Assembly: GCA_030704615.1 (NCBI GenBank)
Contig: CM060731.1
Coordinates: 88,082,756 to 88,146,755 of the forward strand
From: Takakia lepidozioides
Taxonomy: Eukaryota; Streptophyta; Takakiopsida; Takakiales; Takakiaceae
DNA: 64,000 nucleotides
Direction: 5' to 3'
In this document: piece by piece, positions 22,289 to 33,664 of the stretch
Layout: each line of letters starts with the position of its first letter
Numbering within the stretch: the stretch's first letter is position 1
Position numbers and translations under genes: made by a program
The notes under the pieces: generated by a model
Seen by the model: only the letters and a program-made list of their open reading frames with translations
Databases searched by the model: none
Told to the model about the DNA's origin: nothing

Positions 22289-24070
22289 TGATCAGCACTG
22301 TCCACAAGTTCAGGTTCCAAGGAGAAGGGAGGATGCCTCAGGGATTGGACATGCTTCTCAAGATTTTGCATTAATAACCATGTCTTGCCCATTACTGGTT
22401 GCTTTCCATCAAACTCCCGCAAGACGATTAACACCGGCTCTACCATATAAACAAAGTTTTCACATTTCTTCCAAAAATCATCTGCGAATGTTGTCCCGAA
22501 CTTTTCGACTTTTGCCCAATGACTTGGCTTTTTTAGAGTCCCGCAATGTCTGTGTGTACGCATCCCATTAAGGATCGATGATGGTGTGCTCTAGACTGCT
22601 CTACACCGTCACCAACCGATCCACCATCAAGAAGTGGCAAAACGAGTTTCGCCTGGATTTCGGAGGTTGTATTTGGGTTTGTGCCTCCTATATATTGCCA
22701 AAGGGATGTGGTGTGTGCGGATGAATGACACAACGGTCTTCGCTCACTTGACAAGTTGTTTCATCCACTGTTCTTTTCCCCAATCTTCCAAAAGAAGGTC
22801 AAGGATATAAGCAGCATAGCCTTGATAGTACATATGGGGATAACGTGCCAATAACATGTCTGTAGTATTTCTTATGTTAGCGGCATTGTCTGTGCATATT
22901 TGCACGATTCTATCACTTCCGACCTATTCGATGAAGTCCGTCAATAGTTGGCATTGATAACGTCCATCTTTCTTCTCGCCGCTAGTGTCCACCGATCCCA
23001 AGAATTGTTCCCAAGCTGGACATACAAGCATGACATTGAACAATGGTCTGTTTATAACAGAACTCCAACCATCGGCACATATAGTGCTTCCATATTTTCT
23101 GATGCACTCGCCCGTCCTATCGTTGACCTTTTGGGTAAGCTCGGTCATGGCGTCTTCTAGCAATCCTGTGCGGAGATTGTGATAAGTCGGAGGCACGTAC
23201 GTGGATCTGGACTCCGAGGTTGCTCTAACGGCAGAAACAAATGCCGGAAGCCTTGCCACATTAAATAGTATGTTGGCCTCGAAGAAAAATTGTGCCCATT
23301 TTTTATCCAACTCTCTTTTCGCAGACAAGTTAAGACCTTTCTACATGGATTGCTGCCGTAATCCTCTACTCCATTGAAGTGTAAGGGTACAAAAAGGTAT
23401 TGAAGCAGGTGTTGCTCCGGCACAACTCATTTGTCCAAGGACACCTGAAGCCTCACAAGAGTCGCTTTGGGTACTAATTGGGGCATCTTGACGAGAAGAT
23501 GGAGTGTTCTGCTCAGAGGGTCATGTCCAGATCCAGAGACATTAGAATATTGCCTTCACACTGGGCAAAGTGACTTTTTATCCGCACAGATGCTTTAGGG
23601 CATAAACCCACCCCGACGCTCTTCACACCTCTATAGCCGAGGTGAGCGAGCAACGATAAGAAAGCTTCAGTCCACATAGGTTGCACTCAACACTGCTAGT
23701 GGCACTGACAATGTTCGGGATTACCGTATACCAAGGGCTCCATTCCTCCCTCATCTTCACCCAATATCCACTCCCCTTGGCCCTAGTGATATGAGCAACA
23801 AAAAACAGTCACCTATAAATGAACGTGTTGTGAATGTAGAGTGCAATGCGATAGCCAACACTTCTACACCTGTTACCAACCCAAGTGGGTCGATGCGGGT
23901 TGTAGTGTTGAGCTTATACACAATGTGCTGAAGTGGCTTTGGTGGAAGCCACAATGACAAAAGATGCGCACCTTCCTCTTGGGCTATACTCTCGTTGAAT
24001 AGAAGAGAACATCCAAAGCAACCTCAAGTGTTTGCGCAAAAAGAAGTGAAGAGCTTGTTGACCCTGCTCC

Positions 24071-24080
24071 CTTATATATG
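24071..24080 (-). promoter_or_regulatory. TATA-like box of the hAT gene
   Basis: Minus-strand CATATATAAG lies upstream of the hAT coding blocks and just inside the array at 24.17 kb. This is a position guess only. Confidence 0.3.
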
Positions 24081-24169
24081 CTCCAGGAAGGATGAAAGTG
24101 AAATGAATAAATGACGAACCAATAGCGCCCACCCGAAAAAAGCGGTACAACCATATTTGTTATAATTTT

Positions 24170-24391
24170 AAAATTAAGCGACCGCTAATACTGCGGGTCG
24201 TTATTTTTATTTTTTATAAAACACAAGCGACCGCCACTATTGCGGTCGCTTTTGTTTCCTTTCATTTTGTGTAATATTGCGGTCGCTTCTACTTTGTATA
24301 TTTTTAAATTTAAGCGATCGCCCGTACGACGGTCGCTATTATTTTTTATTTCAAAATATAATACGACCGCCGGTATAGCGGTCGCTTCATT
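24170..24391. repeat. short GCGACCGC palindrome array at the edge of copy B
   Basis: Four or five diverged units (GCGACCGCTAATACTGCGGG, GCGACCGCCACTATTGCGGT, GCGATCGCCCGTACGACGGT, ACGACCGCCGGTATAGCGGT) with AT-rich spacers. The last unit stops about 10 bp from the coding sequence of copy B, which is cut there. Confidence 0.75.
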
Positions 24392-27300
24392 TGTTTAATC
24401 CTTTCTTCCAAAAGTCCTCGGAGTACCTGTTCCAAGATGGCAAAGCTTGCAGTCCTTCCACAGGCTCTCCATCTGGAATATCCAAGATGATCATATCGCA
24501 AGACCAATCGGTGGAATTTCCGCCCCTCCTGCAATCCTTGTCTGCACACACCCTCTCAAAGAACGAGACCATCTTCAGAAACCCGGGGTGTCGGAAGGCT
24601 CTTCGGCAGCCGCCTTCTTCAATGCTCTGCTCTTCAGACCCTCCATGGTCTTCATGTATGCCAACTTGGCTGCCCGTCCATCCAAAGCCGCCAAGAAACT
24701 CTCATTCACACACTGGACTACTATATCGGGATCCACTTTCGGCCTCTTCATTTCCACCGGCTCGAAAGGGTGCCCCCCCGGGGGGTTGAAGAGTGTCTTC
24801 TTTGCCGAGCCAATTCTCGTCCCTCTCGTGACAACGGTGGGCACAGGGGATTTCGGCTGCGTCTCGGGGGGTGGGCTGGTTGCAAAGTCTCCATCGGAGT
24901 CCTCTTCCTCACCCTCTACCTGCACTATCTGTTTCTGCTTCTTTGTTTTCTTGGGTGTCACAACTGCTACTCCTTGCTGGCGAGTCCGCTTCTTCGACCC
25001 CTTCGACCCCTGCACAGCTGCATCCACCGTTTTCTGTGCCATCTCAGCTGCCTTTCTGGATTGTTCCAGAGCAGCAGCTTCCTTTGCCGACTCTGGCTGA
25101 GCAGGGACACGTCTTTCCTTTCTTCTCTTCTGCTTTCGCGCGTGCAGATCTTTCTCAGAGTCGTCAACAATTCCGCCAGACATGTCCAGGTACCACGGGC
25201 ATCCAACCAGATGTGCGGCATGCCATTGTTTCTGCTCGGGTGTGTAGACACAGCTTGGGCCCACCACGGTCCAAGCCATGAAGAACGGGGGCTCTTGAGC
25301 CAGGGCCCCTGTCTGAAGAAGCACGTATTTCATATACCTGCAGGGCAGTCAGCATGCGTGAGCAAAAGTTGAGACCAACGTACTCGCAGAGTGCAACCGA
25401 AAACATAAAATGCGAATGCGGTGCCGCATTTCCCAGACAAACCTCATTACCAGGCTTTGCGTACAAGGACAACTGGGCTTCACCTGTAAACAATTCACAT
25501 TGCAGCTTTTCCCGCTCCCTCCTGATATGTAAACTCCACGCTCCTTCTTGATGTCTGTAGCTCCCTGGCGAAGAGGTTGTCCTTGTAAGCACATCTGAAA
25601 CGTGTCACGTAGTCTTCCAATGTCTGTGTTCCATCCCATTTGACGTACAAGCCGAACAAATTTGTATGCATTACGACTTGCTCCTTCGCATTCGTCATTA
25701 CCTGCGATTCCCACATGCATTGTCACGTAGCAGTTCAGGGAATTCATTTCAGAAAAGCAACTCTGGGGAAGTACCTTGAATTACCTGGAACCACCAAGTC
25801 ATGCGGTTGAGCCACACATCCACTGCAGGGTTGGAAAGTGGAAAAGACCACATTGTCCTTATACTCTCCGATGCATTCCAGATCGACAGCCACCGTGTCT
25901 GCCATTTCCGATCCAATGTCAGGAGCAGGAAGAAGAGTGGCTATTGCTAGGAAGGAACTTCAGTGAATTGAAACATCACCTTCTCTTTCGCTTCAACACA
26001 TGCCGTTGAGAGGTGATGCAGTTTCTCCAACTGCATGGTCGGCTGCATGGGCCCGAGAATAGTGTTTTGCAATCTCGGGGATGAAGTCCTTTCCAAGTGC
26101 CGGATCTGCAATGGCCACCAGCTTCACAAGCTTTGACTTGTATTTCGTTCTGGACTTGACCCCGGCTTCCTTCAAGTGCTCAGTCAATGACTGCAACGTT
26201 TTGACCTGCCCCTCACTTTCCATGAAGAAGCGTTTGGCATGGGCCAAATCCAGCTTGATGTTTGACTGCCAACAAAAACATGCAGAAGCGTTACATTCGA
26301 TTCATGTGGAAAGATTACCGGAAATTGGGGAAGGATGAGCAGAGGGGAATGGGAGGACGACTTACTTTGTATATCACCTCCACCATTCCATCCATAGTGA
26401 GACGATACCATGTCCGGTCAGTTTTTGCCACGGCTTTCTGAATGAGCTCGGGTTCCAGCATTTCCGCGAACATGTGCGGATCAGTGAGACCAGTTTTCCT
26501 TACCCTGTACAGCATATGTGCCATGGGTATGCACGTACGCATTTTCAGTGACCCTGCAAGGCACACTCTCCAGTTCATACCACGGAAGCACCGAAACAAA
26601 ACAGATTGGAAACCGAAATGTGGCACCGCATTTCGAACGTGGTTGGGAGGGTATGAGTATCTTACGAGTTGAGGTCCGCCATGGCATTCTTGAGCAGGGA
26701 GGAATCTGCCGCCTTCACCTTGAGGATGACACACTCCACCATGTAATGCCAGCCAATGTGCTTGGCATGGTTCTGCTGATGTACTCCCACCAGGCGAGAA
26801 GTCGGTGATTCCCGTCCCACACAAAGAACATTTTACCCGACATATGGCCGAAGTCGGGATCACCCTTCAGGGTTGCCTCGAATTCGTCGTTGCGAGTGTG
26901 CCAGTGGGTATCCCATGTTGACAATTCCTCCGCAGTGGGTCCACGAGATTCGCCGTCCTCATTCTCAAGGGAAACGTAGAAGGCTGGCGAACCTAGACAG
27001 TACCCTTCTCGAAATGCGAACTTGAGCTTATCCACATCTCCGGGAAGTGCCTGCCTTACGATGGGAAGGGAGACCATGCGACAGAGTGGGATTCGAAGAG
27101 TCCGCTGGAATACCCTGCTGCCCAGAACTCTGCCAATGCTACTATGTGTCTCCTCCAACATTGTATCCGCTGCACTTTGGAATTCCTCCGGAAACATTTC
27201 TGCTGGTGGCGGCAGGGGCTGAGCAGCTTGAGCATCCCCAACTGGAGCTGCACTCTGGGGAATCTTTGCAGACAATTGTGCAATTGCAGAGGCCTTCAGT

Positions 27301-28232
27301 GGTCAGGTCTTCCTCAACTGTGGTCAGGTCTTGCTGAGAACGTTGAGAGGCAGCACCCTCCTCCGGTACCAGATCGACGGTCGATCCCATTGGTTTCGCT
27401 GCAGCAGGTTGGAAATCAAGCAGGAACTGGGCTTCAGCTCGTGGAATCGGTTTTGCGGGAGACAGCTCTGCCCTCCCCCTGATTGCCTTGTGCTTCCTCA
27501 TTCTTGCAGGTGAAGGTGTCTGCTGCAATTGAATCTACTTCATTCGCCTGGGTGGGGGGGAAACGGCCTGGTCCGGTTCAGAAACAAGTTGAAGGACGGG
27601 CTGCTTCTTCTTCATCTTTGCTGGAGAAGGGCTAGACCCCTGCTGGCGATTCTCCATGACCTTTGAAGGCGAGTCGCTCTCTGGGGCTTTGAACTGCAAA
27701 GACTTGGCCTTGGAAGCCGCGTCCTTGAAACGCACAGGGCTAGGACCGGCAGGAAGACCCGTGCTCGTGGATTGGCTGGGTGTGCGTGCTACAGCTAGCT
27801 CCACGGACTCTGCCTGCGGCTCTTCGGATTCCTGCGATCCCTCCAGCACATCCACCTTTCCGGTTAGGCATGCAAACATCTTCTGCAGTCAAGTCTCCTA
27901 GCATACAGTCTAAGAATTGCAGAAGAAAAATGAGGCGGGTTTCGGTGCTCGATCAGCTGGCGAATCCCGATAGCACGGAGCTCTCACTGGTGGCTGGTTG
28001 CCTGCGTGGCCTGATGCTGCGAGATGGCAATCTCCTCCTGTAGACGCATCTGCTTCCTCCCCTTCGGCATTGGCCTACGTCCGAAGTACAATTTTCGGAG
28101 CTTGCGACGATGTCTCTTCTCTGGTGCACGGACCCCCTCCCTCTCAGGTTCGAGCATAAGAAGAAAAGAGACAGGGAAAAGGGGCGAAGAGTGCAGATGG
28201 AAAGGGTGCGAGAGGGGTGACTGAGGAGACAC
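24392..28232 (-). pseudogene. copy B: ParB-like domain plus first half of a beta-class DNA methyltransferase
   Basis: Minus strand, multi-exon. Blocks in order: a basic start (EKRHRRKLRKLYFGRRPM, 28,100 region); a Pro/Ser-rich block (27,879-27,300); a domain with DKLKFAFREGY and FFVWDGNHRLLAW near 26,800-26,830, resembling ParB/sulfiredoxin-like nuclease domains (DGxHR); helical linkers (25,993-26,480); an exon with VMTNAKEQVVMHTN (25,500-25,700); then PPFFMAWTVVGPS to the motif IV-like CDMIILDIPDG at 24,470-24,490, ending at WKKGLN where the array begins. Introns are short GT-AG types; two of them, at 26,613-26,636 and 25,412-25,434, hold a TGCGGTGCCGCA-type palindrome. A one-base loss after WWEYI breaks the ParB frame relative to B'. 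Motif I and the rest of the enzyme are absent here; copy C has exactly that part. Function in vivo is unknown. Confidence 0.6.
25555..28152 (-). repeat. left arm of a 2.6-kb inverted duplication
   Basis: This segment is repeated in reverse at 31,056-33,664, nearly base for base, including introns and the intronic palindrome. Homology stops at GAACCTGAGAGGGAGG on the inner side and at CTACAGACA on the outer side. Confidence 0.9.
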
Positions 28233-28439
28233 GACAAAAGCAGATGAAACGGCGGTGATGCAGCACTTGGGTTCGAGAGGGTTGGAGGAAAGTGTCTCCT
28301 CGTGGACTTTGCGTCATTACAAAATTTGAATCGTTCAAGATACGCCTGCCGTCCAAAAAACAAACATCATTATCCAACGGTCAGGCAGCGCCGCCTCATG
28401 CCACTTCAAACAGATAGAGTGCAGACATGTGCCGCAATT

Positions 28440-30320
28440 CCGTTGCTCCACGTGTTCAAATTTGGAGTTGGGGTGAAAATGCGAATGCGGCGCCGCATTT
28501 CCGTTAAGTACCATCACGAAGCTACACATCCGTGCTTGTTGGAAGAAAATGCGGCACCGAATTTCCGTTCCACCTTCACATACCTTAGTTGTTGAACGGA
28601 AATACGGTGCCGCATTTCCGTCCCACAGCTCCATGTATGAGATACAAAAGGGAAATGCGGCACCGCATTTCCGTTCCACCTTCACATACCTTAGTTGTTG
28701 AACGGAAATACGGTGCCGCATTTCCGTCCCACAGCTCCATGTATGAGATACAAAAGGGAAATGCGGCACCGCATTTCCGTTCTGGAATGTCGAAACGTGC
28801 GATCCGGACGGAAATGCGGCACACGTTTTCAGTTCCCGGGGTTCATGATTTTCAATCTGAACGGAAATGCGGTACCGCATTTCCGTTCCCCCTTCACATA
28901 CCTTAGTTGATGAACGGAAATGTCGTGCCACATTTCCGTTTGGGAAGGTATAGAGGTCTCAGCTGAACGGAAATGCGGTGCCGCATTTCCGGTCTGGAAA
29001 GTTTGAAGGTCTCACATGGATGGAAATGCGGCACCGCATTTCCGTCCCACAGCTCAAGGCCTCATATACAAAACGAAAATGCGGCGCCGCATTTCCGTTC
29101 TAGAATGTCGGAAGTTGCGATGCATTTCTGTTCTTGCTTTTGACGATTTTCAGTCAGAACGGAAATGCGGTACCGCATTACCGTTCTGTAGAGTATTAAG
29201 GTCTGACCCTGGCGGAAATGCGGTGCCGCATTTTCGTTCCAAAGCTCTATGCCTCACATACAAAACGGAAATGCGGCGCCGTATTTCCGTTTTGGAATGT
29301 CGGAAGGTGCGACTCCGACGAAAATGCTGTACCGCATTTCAGTTCCGATGTTTCACGATTTTTCATAAGAACGGAAATGCGGTGCCGCATTTCCGTTCTT
29401 GAGAGTATGAAGGTCTCACCCGGGCTGAAATGCGATGCCGCATTTCCGTTCTAGCTTGTGAGGGAGGTGCGACTCGGATGGAAATGCGCTGCCGCATTTC
29501 AGTTCCGATGGTTCACGATTTACAGTCAGAACGGAAATGCGGTACCTCATTTCCGTTCTGGATAGTATGAATGTCTGAAGCGGTCGGAATTGCGCTGTCT
29601 CAAGCGATCGGAATTGCACTCGGCTCCATGCATCAGATACAAAACGGAAATGCGGCGCCGCATTTCCGTTCTGGAATGTCGGAAAGTGCCACTCGGACGG
29701 AAATGCGGTGCCGCATTTCTGTTCCCGTTGTTCATAATTCTCAATCAGAACGGAAATGCGGTACCGCATTTCCGTTCCACCTTCACATACCGTGCTTGCT
29801 GGATGGAAATGCGTTACCGCATTTCCGTTTTGGAGAGTATGAAGGTCTCACCCGGGCGGAAATGCGGTGCCGCATTTCCATTCTGGAATGTCGGAAAGTG
29901 CGACTCGGACGGAAATGCGGTGCCGCATTTCTATTCCCGTTGTTCATAATTCTCAATCAGAACGGAAATGCGGTACCGCATTTCCGTTCCACCTTCACAT
30001 ACCGTGCTTGCTGGATGGAAATGCGTTACCGCATTTACGTTCTGGAGAGTATGAAGGTCTCACCCGGGCGGAAATGCGGTGCCGCATTTCTGTTCCCTTT
30101 GTTCATGATTCTCAATCAGAACGGAAATGCGGTACCGCATTTCCGTTCTGGAGAGTGTAAAGGTTTCCCCCGGACGGAAACTCGGTGCCGCATTTCCGTC
30201 GCTCTGGTGCATGACCAATACGCAATACGGAAATGCGGCTCCGTATTTCCGTCCAGCAGCAATCGAAAGAATCACTCCGGACGGAAATCTGAAACCTCAT
30301 TTCCGCATGCTGAACCTGAA
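28440..30320. repeat. array of about 34 palindromes with a strict 53-bp period
   Basis: The unit is GAAATGCGGYRCCGCATTTC with one more G and C outside. Starts at 28,598, 28,651, 28,704, 28,757, 28,810, 28,863, 28,916, 28,969, 29,022 and 29,075 are each 53 bp apart; the series continues at 29,161, 29,214, 29,267, 29,320, 29,373, 29,426 and beyond. The roughly 31-bp spacers are not one sequence: several modules (with CACAGCTCCATGTATGAGAT, TTCACATACCTTAGTTG, GAGAGTATGAAGGTCTCACC) are shuffled. The centre is YR: TG, CA, CG or TA. The array fills the space between the divergent copies B and B'. Confidence 0.95.
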
Positions 30321-31055
30321 TGGGTTGCATTGTTCCGAAACAACAGAATTGCGGCCAGTCTTGATGAGCACAACTAGGTTGTCTGACCGTTTTAACTATC
30401 AGTCCTGGCACTTGTCAGTGCGAATGCTCCTGTCCGTACCGAGAATACTGCTGGATCCACCCTCAGGAGAAACTGTCAGGAGATGTTATTTCGTCGCCGA
30501 TTCGGCCATCATTGTCTAACTTACTGGCTATGGAATCACACCTCCCACCTTCATGCTTGTAGCTTGAAACTATACTTTCCACTTCAATGTGCGACTTCCA
30601 ATCGTCGATGGACTCCGCATGGTGCCTGTGAGCCTTCGTCTGTCGCTATACTGAACCTCGCACTTGCCAACTTCGTGCGGTGTTCGATGGCTCCGAATTC
30701 CTACGCTATAGTTTGCTGTCCTCCGCAACTTGGGAGAGCCTGGATCCCAAACGAGGGAGGACTTTGCAGAGTGACTGAAACTTACCTTTGTTCTAAATTC
30801 AAGCTCAAACCGGGCACAATTTACTTGGAAGAAGAAAGGAAGGATGTTCCTGGACAGGTTGACGAGACCATTGTCGTGCTAGGTAACGACGGAGGTTGCG
30901 GAATCGAATGGCACGTACCCCCATCAGACACCATCCTATACCAAGCTATGGGAATGCCCATTCCCTTTCCGAATCAATTGCTGCCCACACCATCCACAAA
31001 GGAGTCCGGAAACCGACAGGCGGCCACTGCCAACAGACCGACAGGCGGCCACTGA
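30321..31055 (+). other. spacer with an unrecognised 190-codon ORF (30,483-31,055)
   Basis: The ORF contains LKPGTIYLEEERKDVPGQ and GIEWHVPPSDTILYQAMGM and ends at the edge of the inverted duplication. It resembles nothing I know. It could be an upstream exon region of copy B', or chance. Just before it a short frame with NYQSWHLSVRMLL is faintly like a copia gag. Confidence 0.25.
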
Positions 31056-33664
31056 ACCTGAGAGGGAGGGAGTGCGTGCACCAGAGAAGAGACATCGTCG
31101 CAAGGTCCGAAAATTGTACTTCGGACGTAGGCCAATGCCGAAGGGGAGGAAGCAGATGCGTCTACAGGAGGAGATTGCCATCTCGCAGCATCATGCTACG
31201 CAGGCAACCCAGCCACCAGTGAGAGCTCCGTGCTATCGGGATTCGCCAGCTGATCGAGCACCGAAACCCGCCTCATTTTTCTTCTGCAATTCTTAGACTG
31301 TATGCTAGGAGACTTGACTGCAGAAGATGTTTGCATGCCTAACCGGAAAGGTGGACGTGCTAGAGGGATCGCAGGAATCTGAAGAGCCGCAGGTAGAGTC
31401 CGTGGAGCTAGCTGCAGCACGCACACCCAGCCGATCCACGAGCACGGGTCTTCCTGCCGGTCCTAGCCCTGTGCGTTTCAAGGACGCGGCTTCCAAGGCC
31501 AAGTCTTTGCAGTTCAAAGCCCCAGAGAGCGACTCCCCTTCAAAGGTCATGGAGAATCGCCAGCAGGGGTCTAGCCCTTCTCCAGCAAAGACGAAGAAGA
31601 AGCAGCCTGTCCTTCAACTTGTTTCTGAACCGGACCAGGCCGTTTCCCCCCACCCAGGCGAATGAAGCAGATTCAATTGCAGCAGACACCTTCACCTGCA
31701 AGAATGAGGAAGCACAAGGCAATCAGGGGAGGGGCGGAGCAGTCTCCCGCAAAAACCGATTCCACGAGCTGAAGCCTAGTTCCTGCTTGATTTCCAACCT
31801 GCTGCAGCGAAGCCAATGGGATCGACCGTCGATCTGGTACCGGGAGGGTGCTGCCTCAACGTTCTCAGCAAGACCTGACCACAGTTGAGGAAGACCTGAC
31901 CACTGAAGGCCCGGAGGAGGCCTCTGCAATTGCACAATTGTCCGCAAAGATTCCCCAGAGTGCAGCTCCAGTTGGGGATGCTCAAGCTGATCAGCCCCTG
32001 CCGCCACCAGCAGAAATGTCTCCGGAGGAATTCCAAAGTGCAGCGGATACAATGTTGGAGGAGACACATAGTAGCATTGGCAGAGTTCTGGGCAGCAGGG
32101 TATTCCAGCGGACTCTTCGAATCCCACTCTGTCGCATGGTCTCCCTTCCCATCGTCAGGCAGGCACTTCCCGGAGATGTGGATAAGCTCAAGTTCGCATT
32201 TCGAGAAGGGTACCGTCTAGGTTCGCCAGCCTTCTACGTTTCCCTTGAGAATGAGGATGGCGAATCTCGTGGACCCACTACGGAGGAATTGTCAACATGG
32301 GATACCCACTGGCACACTCGCAAAGACAAATTTGAGGCAACCCTGAAGGGTGATCCCGACTTCGGCCATATGTCGGGTAAAATGTTCTTTGTGTGGGATG
32401 GGAATCACCGACTTCTCGCCTGGTGGGAGTACATCAAGCAGAACCATGCCAAGCACATTGGTTGGCATTACATGGTGGAGTGTGTCATCCTCAAGGTGAA
32501 GGCGGCAGACTCCTCCCTGCTCAAGAACCATGGCGGACCTCAACTCGTAAGATACTCATACCCTCCCAAGCACGTTTGGAATGCGGTGCCGCATTTCGGT
32601 TTCCAATCTGTTTTGTTTCCGTGCTTTCGTGGACTGAATTGGAGAGTGTGCCTTGCAGGGTCACTGAAAATGCGTACGTGCATACCCACATGGCACATAT
32701 GTTGTACGGGGTGAGGAAAACTGGTCTCACTGATCCGCAGATGTTTGCGGAAATGTTGGAGCCTGAGCTCGTTCAGAAAGCCGTGGCAAAAACTGACCGG
32801 ACATGGTATCGTCTCACTATGGATGGAATGGTGGAGGTGATATACGAAGTAAGTCGTCCTCCCATTTCCCTCTGCTCATCCTTCCCCAATTTCCGGTAAT
32901 CTTTCCACATGAATCGAATGTAACGCTTTGCATGTTTTTGTTGGCAGTCAAACATCAAGCTGGATTTGGCCCATGCCAAACGCTTCTTCATGGAAAGTGA
33001 GGGGCAGGTCAAAACGTTGCAGTCATTGACTGAGCACTTGAAGGAAGCCGGGGTCAAGTCCACGAAATACAAGTCAAAGCTTGTGAAGCTGGTGGCCATT
33101 GCAGATCCGGCACTTGGAAAGGACTTCATCCCCGAGATTGCAAAACACTATTCTCGGGCCATGCAGCCGACCATGCAGTTGGAGAAACTGCATCACCTCT
33201 CAACGGCATGTGTTGAAGCGAAAGAGAAGGTGATGTTTCAATTCACTGAAGTTCCTTCCTAGCAATAGCCACTCTTCTTCCTGCTCCTGACATTGGATCG
33301 GAAATGGCAGACACGGTGGCTGTCGATCTGGAATGCATCGGAGAGTATAAGGACAATGTGGTCTTTTCCACTCGAAGTTTCCGACCCTGCAGTGGATGTG
33401 TGGCTCAACCGCATGACTTGGTGGTTCCAGGTAATTCAAGGTACTTCCCCAGAGTTGCTTTTCTGAAATGAATTCCCTGAACTGCTACGTGACAATGTAT
33501 GTGGGAATCGCAGGTAATGACGAATGCGAAGGAGCAAGTCGTAATGCATACAAATTCGTTCGGCTTGTACGTCAAATGGGATGGAACACAGACATTGGAA
33601 GACTACGTGACACGTTTCAGATGTGCTTACAAGGACAACCTCTTCGCCAGGGAGCTACAGACAG
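31056..33664 (+). pseudogene. copy B': inverted duplicate carrying the ParB-like part
   Basis: Plus-strand twin of 25,555-28,152. The basic exon is at 31,072-31,200. The MFACLTGKVD exon starts at 31,327; a lost C in a C-run near 31,655 shifts the frame where B reads on. The ParB-like domain is intact in one frame (31,848-32,530) with WDGNHRLLAW near 32,396-32,425. The intron with the palindrome is at 32,550-32,670. The downstream helical exons (33,000-33,260) end in EVPS and a stop. The copy ends within the FARELQ exon at 33,664 and has no methyltransferase half. Confidence 0.6.

Larger units (their letters stand above)
14287..23423 (-). pseudogene. hAT-family (DUF659) transposase gene split by a gypsy insertion
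   Basis: Reading down the minus strand: an N-terminal block (23,423-22,924) with ICADGWSS, the first catalytic Asp region of the DUF659 domain; then ICTDNAANI near 22,880, the second; then a middle block; then the hAT dimerisation domain (22,016-21,700) with CSASSCERNWSNYS and NKIRNRLN. The acidic C-terminal tail is cut at 21,304 by the gypsy element and resumes in the same frame at 14,825, ending at 14,287. In-frame stops (for example a TAG just after the block ending at 22,924) and a 24-bp hairpin at 22,217-22,288 show decay. A minus-strand TATA-like CATATATAAG is at 24,071-24,080. GCGACCGCC arrays flank the gene on both sides and may be its element's subterminal repeats. Confidence 0.75.

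Noticed and set aside
28440-30320. CRISPR-like array (palindromic repeat, about 31-bp spacers, regular spacing)
   Set aside because: The spacers are a few shuffled modules rather than unique sequences, no cas genes are present, and the setting is a eukaryotic nuclear genome. The regular spacing is reported as a finding instead.
28335-30519. Several ORFs rich in MRCRISV/NAVPHFRS-type peptides
   Set aside because: Translations of the palindrome array in different frames; no independent coding evidence.
30340-30520. Copia-gag-like frame (NYQSWHLSVRMLL)
   Set aside because: Too short and no protease, integrase or RT of copia type nearby.
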